A stretch of DNA of 16,993 nucleotides from an uncultured Oscillospiraceae bacterium. GTDB lineage: Bacteria; Bacillota; Clostridia; Oscillospirales; Oscillospiraceae. The stretch is taken from assembly GCA_934636865.1 (NCBI GenBank), contig CAKUBI010000034.1:1-16993 (forward strand), read 5' to 3'. A program made the position numbers and the translations under genes. Each line of letters begins with the position of its first letter. Positions within the stretch are counted from its first letter, which is position 1. Under the pieces are notes generated by a model. That model was not told the origin of the DNA and did not search any database. It saw only the letters and a program-made list of their open reading frames with translations. Positions 6,646 to 13,395 of this stretch are shown here, piece by piece.

Positions 6646-7815
6646 ATGAATGAGATACCCAAAGAGTTACTGCTGAGCGTGGGCGCGGCGCTGCTGTGCG
6701 CCTTCGTCGTCAGCTTCCTGATGTGCCCGCTGGTGAAGTCGTTCGCCTATAAGATCGGCGCGATCGACGTGCCGAAGGACAACCGCCGCATGCACAAAAA
6801 GCCCGTGCCGCGCCTGGGCGGCCTTGCGATCTTCCTCGGCTTTATCGTGAGCATGCTGCTGTTCGTGAAGATCGACCACCAGCTGCAGGGCATTCTGCTC
6901 GGCGCGTCGATCATCGTCGTGCTGGGCGTGGTGGACGATATGTCCCCGCTGCGCGCGTACTTTAAATTCTGCGTGCAGATCTTCGCGGCGCTCGTCGCCG
7001 TGTTCCACGGCGTCGTGATCCAGACGCTCTCGAATCCCAACGTCTTTGCCGACAGTCCCTACTGGGACCTCGGCTGGCTGTCCATCCCCATCACGGTTCT
7101 GTGGATCGTGGGCATTACGAACGCCGTTAACCTCATCGACGGGCTTGACGGCCTTGCCTGCGGCGTTTCGACCATCAGCGCCATTTCGATGCTCGTTATC
7201 GCGCTGCTCGTGTCGGAAGGGGACGTGGCGCTCGTGATGGCCTCGCTCGTGGGCGCGTGCCTGGGCTTCATGCCCTACAACAAGAACCCGGCCAAGATGT
7301 TCATGGGCGACACGGGCTCGACCTTCCTCGGCTACATCCTTGCGACCATCTCGATCCAGGGCCTTTTCAAGTACTACGCCATCGTGTCGTTCGCGGTGCC
7401 GTTCCTGATCCTGGGCCTTCCGATGTTCGACACGCTCTTTGCCATCATCCGCCGCCTTGCCCACGGGCAGAACCCGATGTCGCCGGACCGCGGACACATC
7501 CATCACCGCCTTATCGACATGGGCTTAAACCAGAAGCAGGCCGTCGCGGCGCTGTATGTCATCAGCAGCATTCTGGGCCTTTCCGCTGTGGTGCTCACCT
7601 CAAGCGGCGCGATCAAGGCGATGCTCTTCCTGATGGCGCTGGCCGTTGCGGCGTTCCTTGCCTCGCGCGTCATCTTCCGCCGCGATATCGACAAGGCGAT
7701 GCTGGCGGAAAAGGCCGCGGCAGAGGAGAAGGAGACCGCCCAAACAGCGGAGAGCGCGAACGCGGCGAAAGCGGAAGCAGAAGAAACCAACGAAGAGAAA
7801 AAAGAGGACGCCTGA
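6646..7815 (+). CDS. tagO: Undecaprenyl-phosphate GlcNAc-1-phosphate transferase (TagO/WecA family)
   Basis: 389 residues with about 10-11 membrane segments. It transfers GlcNAc-1-phosphate from UDP-GlcNAc to undecaprenyl phosphate on the inner face of the membrane, the first step of wall teichoic acid and related polymer synthesis. Visible family motifs: 'NRRMHKKPVPRLGGLAI' (46-62), the Mg-binding DD at 97-98, 'NAVNLIDGLDG' (159-169), 'FMGDTGS' (219-225) and the HIHH motif of the WecA/TagO branch (284-287), which separates it from MraY. Odd: the last 45 or so residues form a charged Ala/Glu/Lys-rich tail after the final membrane segment. AGGTGAG precedes the ATG. Its stop is one base before mnaA, so the two are co-translated. 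Confidence 0.93.
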   Translation: MNEIPKELLLSVGAALLCAFVVSFLMCPLVKSFAYKIGAIDVPKDNRRMHKKPVPRLGGLAIFLGFIVSMLLFVKIDHQLQGILLGASIIVVLGVVDDMSPLRAYFKFCVQIFAALVAVFHGVVIQTLSNPNVFADSPYWDLGWLSIPITVLWIVGITNAVNLIDGLDGLACGVSTISAISMLVIALLVSEGDVALVMASLVGACLGFMPYNKNPAKMFMGDTGSTFLGYILATISIQGLFKYYAIVSFAVPFLILGLPMFDTLFAIIRRLAHGQNPMSPDRGHIHHRLIDMGLNQKQAVAALYVISSILGLSAVVLTSSGAIKAMLFLMALAVAAFLASRVIFRRDIDKAMLAEKAAAEEKETAQTAESANAAKAEAEETNEEKKEDA

Positions 7816-7816
7816 T

Positions 7817-8962
7817 ATGGAAAAACTGCGTATTATGAGCGTGTTCGGCACGCGGCCCGAGGCCATCAAGATGGCCCCGCTCGTCAAGGAGCTTGCCTCG
7901 CGCGACGAGATCGAGAGCCTTTGCTGCGTGACCGCGCAGCACCGCGAGATGCTCGACAGCGTCATGCAGGTCTTTGACCTCAAGGCCGACTGCGACCTTG
8001 ACATCATGACCCCGCGGCAGACGCTGTCCACCATCACGAGCAAGTGCCTGCTCGGCATGGACGACGCTATCGAGCAGCTCAAGCCCGACATGATTTTAGT
8101 CCACGGCGACACGAGCACGACCTTTGCCGGCGCGCTCTCGGCCTTTTATCATAAGGTGCCGGTCGGGCATGTGGAAGCGGGCCTTCGCACCTACGACAAA
8201 TACTCGCCCTTCCCGGAGGAGATGAACCGAAAGCTCGTCACGGCGATCGCGGACCTCTATTTCTGCCCAACGAAGAATAACCGCGAGAACCTTCTCAGAG
8301 AGGGCGTGACCGAGGGCCTTTTCATCACGGGCAATACGGTCATCGACGCACTGAAAACAACGGTGCGCAAGGACTACCGCTTTACAACGGAAGAGCTCAA
8401 CGAGCTGGACTATTCCAAGAAGGTCGTGCTCGTCACCTGCCACCGCCGCGAGAATTACGGGCAGCCCATGGAGAACATTATGACCGCGCTGCGAGACATC
8501 GCCCTCCAGAATGAGGACTGCGAGCTCGTCTATCCCGTGCACCTCAGCCCCGTCGTGCGCGAGAACGCGCAGAAGTTCCTCGCCGGTACGCCGCGTGTGC
8601 ATCTGATCGACCCGCTGAGCGCGGACGAGATGCACAACCTCATGGCGCGCTGCTACATGGTCATGACCGACAGCGGGGGCCTTCAGGAGGAGGCCCCCGC
8701 GCTCGGCAAGCCCGTGCTCGTCATGAGAAGGGAGACCGAGCGCCCCGAGGCGGTCGCCGCCGGAACAGTGAAGCTCTGCGGCGTGGAGTATGAGGACGTG
8801 CTGCGCATGGGCAACGAGCTGCTGCGCAGCAGGGAAGCCTACGACGCGATGGCCCACGCCGTGAACCCCTATGGCGACGGCCACGCCTGCGCGCGCATTG
8901 CCGACGCGATCCTGTGGCACTTCGGCCGCAAGGCCGAGCGCCCCGCCGACTTCAACGCCTGA
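7817..8962 (+). CDS. mnaA: UDP-N-acetylglucosamine 2-epimerase, non-hydrolysing
   Basis: 381 residues. It interconverts UDP-GlcNAc and UDP-ManNAc in the cytoplasm, supplying ManNAc for the teichoic-acid linkage unit. Family motifs: 'FGTRPEAIKMAPL' (10-22), HGDTSTT (96-102), HVEAGLRT (118-125), PFPEEMNR (131-138), CHRREN with the active-site-region histidine H209, and 'TDSGGLQEEAPALGKPVLVMR' split over 284-304. The start ATG at 7817 follows the tagO stop by one base, with GAGG nine bases upstream; the in-frame upstream extension would only overlap tagO. Adjacent tagO supports a role in wall polymer synthesis rather than capsule modification. Confidence 0.95.
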   Translation: MEKLRIMSVFGTRPEAIKMAPLVKELASRDEIESLCCVTAQHREMLDSVMQVFDLKADCDLDIMTPRQTLSTITSKCLLGMDDAIEQLKPDMILVHGDTSTTFAGALSAFYHKVPVGHVEAGLRTYDKYSPFPEEMNRKLVTAIADLYFCPTKNNRENLLREGVTEGLFITGNTVIDALKTTVRKDYRFTTEELNELDYSKKVVLVTCHRRENYGQPMENIMTALRDIALQNEDCELVYPVHLSPVVRENAQKFLAGTPRVHLIDPLSADEMHNLMARCYMVMTDSGGLQEEAPALGKPVLVMRRETERPEAVAAGTVKLCGVEYEDVLRMGNELLRSREAYDAMAHAVNPYGDGHACARIADAILWHFGRKAERPADFNA

Positions 8963-8983
8963 GAGGAAAGGACGTGACGCAGC

Positions 8984-9745
8984 ATGAACAAGCGGAGAGT
9001 GTCGCCCATCGGCGCTGCTTTTGTCGCGCTCGTGCTGCTGGTCCTTTTGTTCGTGGTGCGCGGCGCGCTGCACCGCCCCGCGCGCATCGTCCTCCCGCAG
9101 GAAACGGACAGCAGCGACAGCAGCGATTCCTCGCTCGATGACGCGAGCGCCGGGCGCGTGACCGTCCGGCCCGACACGGTGCAGAGCGCCATCGGCACGC
9201 TGACGCGCCCCGCGCGCTATACCCGCTCGATCACGATCGAGCGCTACTACACGGGCGGCAGCGGCGTGGACCGCAGCACCGTCTCGGTGGACGGCGCATG
9301 GATGCGCGCGGACACTGAAAAGGCGAGCGGCGAGCTGAGCCACACCATCACGAACGGGGAGACGACCTGGCTCTGGTACGGCAGCGGCGGGGAGGTCTTT
9401 GAGACCGCCGCGTCCTTCACCGCCGACGAGGAGCAGGGCATCCCGACGTATGAGGATATCCTGCGGCTCGACAGATCGCGCATCGCGCTCGCCGACTACC
9501 GCCTGCTCGACACGGCGGACTGCATCTACGTGGAGACCGCCGCCGACGAGAGCGGCTATATCGAGCGCTACTGGGTCAGCGTGAGCGACGGCCTTCTCTG
9601 CGCGGCGGAAAAGCTCAACGGGGAGGACGTTGTCTACCGCATGGCGGGCATGACGGTCGATACCGGCACGCTCGCGGAGAATGCGTTTGTCCTGCCCGAC
9701 GGGACCGCGCTCCACGCGGTCGAAAATAAGACGATCGAGCGATAA
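8984..9745 (+). CDS. Membrane-anchored extracytoplasmic protein, unknown function
   Basis: 253 residues. A basic start (MNKRR), one hydrophobic segment (about 9-26), then a soluble domain expected outside the cell; there is no lipobox cysteine, so it is likely a signal anchor. After the anchor comes a short acidic Asp-Ser-Ser repeat (about 42-50). The remaining 200 residues look beta-rich with many Thr/Asp/Tyr. The end 'ENAFVLPDGTAL' resembles the last strand of LolA/RseB-like folds, but this is only a weak resemblance. It begins 21 bases after mnaA, with AGGAAAGGA upstream, and is the last gene of the trpS-tagO-mnaA operon. That suggests a cell-envelope role. Confidence 0.8.
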   Translation: MNKRRVSPIGAAFVALVLLVLLFVVRGALHRPARIVLPQETDSSDSSDSSLDDASAGRVTVRPDTVQSAIGTLTRPARYTRSITIERYYTGGSGVDRSTVSVDGAWMRADTEKASGELSHTITNGETTWLWYGSGGEVFETAASFTADEEQGIPTYEDILRLDRSRIALADYRLLDTADCIYVETAADESGYIERYWVSVSDGLLCAAEKLNGEDVVYRMAGMTVDTGTLAENAFVLPDGTALHAVENKTIER

Positions 9746-9785
9746 ACACAAAACCGCCCGGTGCGCTGACGCGCGCTCCGGGCGG
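9745..9785 (-). terminator. Terminator of the 9832-10854 cassette (minus strand)
   Basis: GC-rich stem 9754-9761/9778-9785 with a smaller GCGC inner pair. On the minus strand it is followed by TTTTGTGTTT. On the plus strand no T-run follows, so it mainly serves the minus-strand cassette. Confidence 0.7.
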
Positions 9786-9792
9786 CAGATGA

Positions 9793-9829
9793 AAACGGCG
9801 TGACCACTTTGGCCGCGCCGTTTGATTTT
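9793..9829 (+). terminator. Terminator of the trpS-tagO-mnaA operon, probably bidirectional
   Basis: An 8-bp stem AAACGGCG/CGCCGTTT (9793-9800/9816-9823) with a 15-base loop is followed on the plus strand by TGATTTT, and on the minus strand by TTTTCATC after the arm. It sits between the two convergent units. Confidence 0.6.
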
Positions 9830-9831
9830 AC

Positions 9832-10140
9832 CTACAGAATAAGAAGCAGACCCAGCGCGACCAGAAGCTCGTCATCCGCTTTTTCCTCAAAGAGAAAGAA
9901 GAGAATGAGGAGCAGCAGGAGGTCCGCCTTGTCCACGCCCTTGAGCGGCAGCTTGTCGAGAAGGCGCGAAAAAAACTGCGACGGGTCCTCCTTTGGCGCG
10001 CTGTCCCGCGGCGGCTCGGGCGGCGGGGGCGGCGCGCTGCCGCGCGGGGGCGGCTCACGGCGCGCTTCCTGACGCGGCGCGTCCTGCATGGGCATGCGGG
10101 TGTAAACGCCGTCGTCGTTGCGAAGATACCGGTTATACAT
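9832..10140 (-). CDS. Small Pro-rich protein with hydrophobic C-terminus, unknown function
   Basis: 102 residues. N-terminus 'MYNRYLRNDDGVYTRMP', then an Arg/Pro-rich stretch with a run of five prolines (about 25-50), an amphipathic segment 'FFSRLLDKLPLKGVDKADLL', and two Leu-rich hydrophobic stretches split by an acidic patch (EEKADDE). I recall similar MYNRY-starting, Pro-rich, DLLLLL-ending proteins in clostridial genomes, annotated only as hypothetical. GGAGGG in the end of the upstream gene lies about 7 bases before the ATG, and only three bases separate the two genes, so they are coupled. It may be membrane-associated. No enzyme motif is visible. Confidence 0.8.
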   Translation of the reverse strand: MYNRYLRNDDGVYTRMPMQDAPRQEARREPPPRGSAPPPPPEPPRDSAPKEDPSQFFSRLLDKLPLKGVDKADLLLLLILFFLFEEKADDELLVALGLLLIL

Positions 10141-10143
10141 CCC

Positions 10144-10563
10144 TCAGCCCTCCTGCGACAGCAAAAATGTTTTGGCAAGATGGATGAGCCGCGCGAGCTG
10201 CGCGGCGCGCTCGACCTTGTCGCGCCGCTCGGGCTTTAAGAAAGGGCGCAGCGCGCGGAGAAAGGCGGCGGTCTCGCCGCTTTCCGGGCGGTTCATCTGG
10301 CCGAGCACGGGCAGGAGCTTCTGGATCATCGCGGGATCGACGCTGCCGAGCAGCGCCGAAAGGTCTCCCAGCGGTCCGCTCTGCGGCGGCGACGGCGGCG
10401 CGGCAGGAGCGGAGCCGGTCAGGGGCATGGGCGTGCCGTCCGGCGAAGGAGCGCCCTCCGGCGCGCCCATCTGCTGCGACAGGCTCTGCGCCATCTGCAT
10501 GACCTGCGCCATGGCGCCGGGGTCTGACAGCAGCGTATTCAGTTTGTCCTCCCACTCGCTCAT
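10144..10563 (-). CDS. Conserved small helical protein, unknown function
   Basis: 139 residues. A helical N-terminus 'MSEWEDKLNTLLSDPGAMA' leads to 'QVMQMAQSLSQQMG'. A Pro/Ala/Gly-rich linker (about 34-62) follows, then a helix starting 'DPAMIQKLLPVLGQM' and a basic C-terminal helical region. The repeated pattern Asp/Asn-Pro followed by Met/Leu/Gln helices also occurs in the neighbouring 85-residue protein, so the two may share a fold; it faintly recalls STI1-type helical motifs. No catalytic motif, signal or membrane segment is seen. GAGAGGGGG precedes the ATG. It is the middle gene of a three-gene unit. Confidence 0.8.
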   Translation of the reverse strand: MSEWEDKLNTLLSDPGAMAQVMQMAQSLSQQMGAPEGAPSPDGTPMPLTGSAPAAPPSPPQSGPLGDLSALLGSVDPAMIQKLLPVLGQMNRPESGETAAFLRALRPFLKPERRDKVERAAQLARLIHLAKTFLLSQEG

Positions 10564-10596
10564 GCGCCACGCCCCCTCTCGCCGCGATCCTGCCCG

Positions 10597-10854
10597 TTAC
10601 TTCTGCGCCGCGTCGTTCAGCCGCCGCATCAGCTCCGCGCCCTGCGGGCTGCGCATCAGGCCCGAGAGCATGGCGGCAAGGTCCTTCGTGTCGCCGTGGG
10701 CGGCGTTCTGCGCAGCCTGCTCGAGCGCCGCGCCGCCGTCGCGCGCGGTGAGCAGCTGCATGAGCTGCCGACCGTCGCCGGACTGGAGCACGGCCTGCGC
10801 CATGGCGGGGTTTTTCCGGAATTTTTCGATGATGGTCTGCGTTTTGTGGTCCAT
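10597..10854 (-). CDS. Conserved 85-residue helical protein, unknown function
   Basis: 85 residues from ATG 10854, chosen because GGAGGG lies 8 bases upstream; an in-frame extension to 10983 would run through the promoter region. Sequence is almost all helix: 'MDHKTQTIIEKF', then 'NPAMAQAVLQSGDGRQLMQLL', then 'DTKDLAAMLSGLMRSPQGAEL'. The short repeats NPAM/SPQG followed by QLM or ELM suggest repeated helical hairpins. It is the first gene of the minus-strand cassette and is divergent from the ECF sigma gene. Function unknown; its resemblance to the next protein downstream suggests the two arose from related modules or bind each other. Confidence 0.8.
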   Translation of the reverse strand: MDHKTQTIIEKFRKNPAMAQAVLQSGDGRQLMQLLTARDGGAALEQAAQNAAHGDTKDLAAMLSGLMRSPQGAELMRRLNDAAQK

Positions 10855-10887
10855 ATGATCGCCCTCCGCATCGGTTTGACTTATGGC

Positions 10888-10895
10888 AGTATATG
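10888..10895 (-). promoter_or_regulatory. Candidate -10 element for the cassette (CATATACT)
   Basis: On the minus strand, CATATACT lies 33 bases before the 10854 start. It contains TATACT, a fair SigA -10, and is also close to the SigE/SigK -10 (CATACANT / CATANNNT). No convincing -35 of either type is visible, though an AC dinucleotide lies 17 bases upstream. Confidence 0.3.
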
Positions 10896-10957
10896 AGCGC
10901 GGCGGCAGGGGCGTGCCTGCGCGGCGGAAAAATTTTTTGCGGGAATTGGAAAAAGCG

Positions 10958-10984
10958 TGAAAGAAATTGCCCCGCTCGCGCATA
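10958..10984 (+). promoter_or_regulatory. Candidate ECF-type promoter of the sigma/anti-sigma pair
   Basis: TGAAAG (10958-10963) and CGCATA (10979-10984), 15 bases apart, resemble the TGAAAC...CGTM layout of ECF sigma promoters. No good TTGACA/TATAAT pair is seen here. If correct, the sigma factor drives its own gene. Confidence 0.35.
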
Positions 10985-11019
10985 GTTAGGGTGTAAGGCC
11001 TTGAAGGAGAGAAACATAT

Positions 11020-11490
11020 ATGTTTTCAAACGAAGCATTTGCCCAGGCTGCGGAGCGGTACATGGACACCGTGTACCGCGTGGCCTACGGCTGGCTGAAA
11101 AACCCGGACGACGCAAACGATGTGACGCAGGACGTGTTGATAGAGCTGTACAAAACGGACAAGGCGTTCGAATCCGACGCCCACCTGAAAAACTGGCTGA
11201 TCCGCGTGACCGTCAATCGCTGCAAGATGCTCTTCCGCTCGCCGTGGCGGAGGCACGAGGACATCGACGACTATGCCGAGAGCCTGCCGTTTGAGCAGCA
11301 GAGCGATCAGGAGCTATTCAAGGCCGTGATGGCGCTCGACAAGAAATACCGCGTGCCGCTGCTGCTCTTCTACTATGAAGGGTACTCGACCGCGGAGGTC
11401 GCCTCTATGCTCGCCATCCCGGAAAAGACTGTCAGCACAAGGTTATTTCGCGCAAGGGCAAAGCTCAGAACGATTTTGGAGGAGGAGTAA
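11020..11490 (+). CDS. ECF-type RNA polymerase sigma factor
   Basis: 156 residues, typical of ECF sigmas, which carry only regions 2 and 4. Region 2 lies at about 10-75, including 'DDANDVTQDVLIELYK' (30-45) and the DNA-melting/-10 reading part 'LKNWLIRVTVNRCK'. Region 4 is about 98-152, with the helix-turn-helix 'YSTAEVASMLAIPEKTVSTR'. AAGGAGAG lies 7 bases before the ATG. The stop is two bases before the next gene, a membrane protein placed as anti-sigma factors usually are. It likely responds to an envelope or environmental signal; the signal is not evident. Confidence 0.95.
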   Translation: MFSNEAFAQAAERYMDTVYRVAYGWLKNPDDANDVTQDVLIELYKTDKAFESDAHLKNWLIRVTVNRCKMLFRSPWRRHEDIDDYAESLPFEQQSDQELFKAVMALDKKYRVPLLLFYYEGYSTAEVASMLAIPEKTVSTRLFRARAKLRTILEEE

Positions 11491-11492
11491 GC

Positions 11493-12086
11493 ATGACGGA
11501 GAAAGAGAGATTCCAACGCGCGTTCGTGCCGCTGCACGCCTCCCCGGACACGCTCACGGAGGTAATGAAGATGACGGAACAGAAAACGAAAAAAAGCGCG
11601 CTGCGCCGCGCCGCGACCATCGGCCTTGCGGCCGCGCTCGTGCTGGCGCTGGGCAGTGTTGCGTATGCCTCGGACCTCGGCGGCATCCAGCGCACGGTGC
11701 AGCTGTGGTTCAAGGGCGACCAGACCGACGCGGTCATCACGGTCGATCCCGGACACTATACGCTGCTTTACACGGACAAAGACGGCGTCGAGCACGAGAC
11801 GGGCGGCGGTGGTGTCGCTATCGAGCCCGACGGCACGGAGCGTCCGCTGACGGAAGAGGAGCTGCTTGATCAGCTCAACTGGCCCGAGGTCGAGGAGAAG
11901 GAGGACGGCACGGTCACGGTCTACTACCTTGACCAGCAGCTCGACGTGACGGACAAGTTCGACGAGGACGGCGTGTGCTATGTCCAGCTCGAGGGCGGCG
12001 AAAAGACGATCTACATGACCATCAAGCGCGGCAACGGCTTTGCGACGAGCACCATGAAGTACATCTCGCCCGACGAATTCAACTAA
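11493..12086 (+). CDS. Probable membrane-anchored anti-sigma factor
   Basis: 197 residues. A cytoplasmic N-terminus of about 38 residues begins 'MTEKERFQRAFVPLHASPDT' and would bind the sigma factor. One membrane segment follows (about 40-59, ending in VAYAS). The outer domain is rich in Asp, Thr, Tyr and Gly, with 'DLGGIQRTVQLWFKGDQTDA' just after the membrane. I recall similar sequences paired with ECF sigmas in gut clostridia. No zinc-binding anti-sigma motif (HxxxCxxC) is present, so it is not a ZAS type. GGAGGAG at the end of the sigma gene serves as its ribosome site. Anti-sigma role is inferred from position and topology. Confidence 0.8.
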   Translation: MTEKERFQRAFVPLHASPDTLTEVMKMTEQKTKKSALRRAATIGLAAALVLALGSVAYASDLGGIQRTVQLWFKGDQTDAVITVDPGHYTLLYTDKDGVEHETGGGGVAIEPDGTERPLTEEELLDQLNWPEVEEKEDGTVTVYYLDQQLDVTDKFDEDGVCYVQLEGGEKTIYMTIKRGNGFATSTMKYISPDEFN

Positions 12087-12093
12087 AGATCAT

Positions 12094-12131
12094 AAAAAGG
12101 TACCGCGCGGCATGCCGTGCGGTACCTTTTT
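12094..12131. terminator. Bidirectional terminator between the anti-sigma gene and nth
   Basis: A near-perfect 38-base hairpin: 13-bp arms 12094-12106/12119-12131 flanked by AAAAA and TTTTT, a G-T pair, 3 more pairs and a CATG loop. It serves both convergent units. Confidence 0.93.
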
Positions 12132-12146
12132 GCTGTTTTTTGCCGT

Positions 12147-12785
12147 TTATTTCTGTGCTTTGCCGTAGTCGCAGTCCTTTTTGAGCGGGCAGGCGGCGCA
12201 GTCTGCCTTGCGGGCGGTGCAGGTGTCGCGCCCGAAGAGCACCATGCGGTGACAGAAATCGCTCGATTCCTCGGGCGGGAGAACCTGGCGCAGCTGCTTT
12301 TCCACGCTCAGCGGGTCCTTGCTGCCGTCCGTCAGGCCGAGACGGCCCGTGATGCGGATGCAGTGCGTGTCGCACACGTAGGCGGGCTCGTGGTAAATAT
12401 CGCCGAGGATGAGGTTCGCGGTCTTGCGGCCGATGCCGGGGAGCGCAGTGAGCTCCTCCATCGTGCCGGGGACCCTGCCGCCGTGCTTTTCAAGCAGAAT
12501 TTTTGCGCACTCGACGAGGTCCTTCGACTTGGTGTTGTAAAACCCGCAGGAGCGGATCGCCTCGCCGACCTCCTCATAGCTTGCATTTGCAAAGGCCTCG
12601 AGCGTCGGGAATTTGGCAAAGAGCGAGGGCGTGACCATGTTCACGCGCGCGTCGGTGCACTGGGCGGAGAGCCGCACGGCGAAAAGCAGCTCATAGTCCT
12701 TCTGATATTCGAGCGAGCAGCGCGCGTCGGGGTAGAGGACCTTCAGCTCCTCAATGATGCGGCGGACGGCGGCTTTGGATTTCAT
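12147..12785 (-). CDS. nth: Endonuclease III (DNA glycosylase/AP lyase)
   Basis: 212 residues, the normal length. It removes oxidised pyrimidines and cuts the strand in base-excision repair. The helix-hairpin-helix 'LPGIGRKTANLILGD' (115-129) contains the catalytic lysine K121; the catalytic aspartate is D139 in VCDTHCIRI. The iron-sulfur cluster cysteines C189, C196, C199 and C205 have the exact C-x6-C-x2-C-x5-C spacing. The start ATG at 12785 has AGGAGG eight bases upstream. It is a single-gene unit that converges on the anti-sigma gene and is divergent from the LURP-one-related gene. Confidence 0.97.
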   Translation of the reverse strand: MKSKAAVRRIIEELKVLYPDARCSLEYQKDYELLFAVRLSAQCTDARVNMVTPSLFAKFPTLEAFANASYEEVGEAIRSCGFYNTKSKDLVECAKILLEKHGGRVPGTMEELTALPGIGRKTANLILGDIYHEPAYVCDTHCIRITGRLGLTDGSKDPLSVEKQLRQVLPPEESSDFCHRMVLFGRDTCTARKADCAACPLKKDCDYGKAQK

Positions 12786-12820
12786 GGCGGGACCTCCTGC
12801 GGTTTATTGATACTGCCGAC

Positions 12821-12829
12821 AGTATAGCA
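12821..12829 (-). promoter_or_regulatory. Probable extended -10 promoter of nth
   Basis: Minus strand TGC-TATACT: -10 at 12821-12826 with an extended TGn. The -35 position (TCGATT, 17 bases upstream) is a poor match. Confidence 0.55.
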
Positions 12830-12880
12830 CACGCGCGCGGAAAAATCGACACAAAAAGTCTGTGCAGCGAAGAAAAAACG

Positions 12881-12889
12881 TGCTATAAT
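12881..12889 (+). promoter_or_regulatory. Probable extended -10 promoter of the rarA operon
   Basis: TGC-TATAAT with a perfect -10 at 12884-12889, 32 bases before the start codon. The -35 position (TGTGCA, 17-bp spacing) matches only partly, as is common for extended -10 promoters. Confidence 0.65.
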
Positions 12890-12920
12890 CATTCCATCTG
12901 TGAAAAAGGAGGCTGATACG

Positions 12921-13394
12921 ATGCGCCTTTTATTCAAGCAGCGCTTTTTCTCGTGGTTCGACAGCTACGATATCTATCATGAGGACGGCAGCATTGCCTT
13001 TACGGTCGAGGGAAAGCTCGCCTGGGGCCACTGCCTGCACATCCTGAATCCGGCGGGCGAGCACATCGGCACCGTGCAGCAGCGCGTGTTCACGTTCCTG
13101 CCCAAGTTCGAGCTTTACATCGGCGAGCAGTATTACGGCTGCATCTGCAAGGAATTTTCCTTTTTTGTCCCGCATTTCACACTCGAGTGCAATGACTGGG
13201 AAGTGAACGGCAGCTTCATGGAGTGGGACTACACGATCGACAGCGCGTCCCGCGGCTGCATCGCGACGATCTCGAAGGAGCTTTTCCACTGGACGGATAC
13301 CTACGTCATCGACGTGGCCGATCCACGCGACGCGCTGGGCGCGCTGATGGTCGTGCTGGCCATCGACGCGGAAAAGTGCAGCAGGAACAACTGA
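12921..13394 (+). CDS. LURP-one-related (LOR/YxjI) family protein
   Basis: 157 residues, the usual family length. The pattern matches the LURP-one-related fold, a 12-stranded beta barrel around a helix related to Tubby: 'FSWFDSYDIYHEDGS' at the start, 'FTVEGKLAWGHCLHI', 'GSFMEWDYTI', and the end 'TYVIDVADPRDALGALMVVL' plus AID. The molecular role of bacterial members is not established; phospholipid binding or scramblase-like action has been proposed for related folds. An in-frame GTG at 12900 is rejected because AAAGGAGG lies between it and the ATG at 12921, correctly spaced for the ATG. The stop is one base before rarA. Confidence 0.88.
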   Translation: MRLLFKQRFFSWFDSYDIYHEDGSIAFTVEGKLAWGHCLHILNPAGEHIGTVQQRVFTFLPKFELYIGEQYYGCICKEFSFFVPHFTLECNDWEVNGSFMEWDYTIDSASRGCIATISKELFHWTDTYVIDVADPRDALGALMVVLAIDAEKCSRNN

Positions 13395-13395
13395 T

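Noticed and set aside
8096..9751. A long minus-strand open frame opposite mnaA and the anchored protein gene
   Set aside because: It crosses two genes on the opposite strand, has low-complexity Arg/Ala/Val/His content and no ribosome site.
10118..10858. A plus-strand open frame opposite the three-gene cassette
   Set aside because: Ser/Arg/Cys-rich shadow of the minus-strand genes, which have ribosome sites and sensible spacing.
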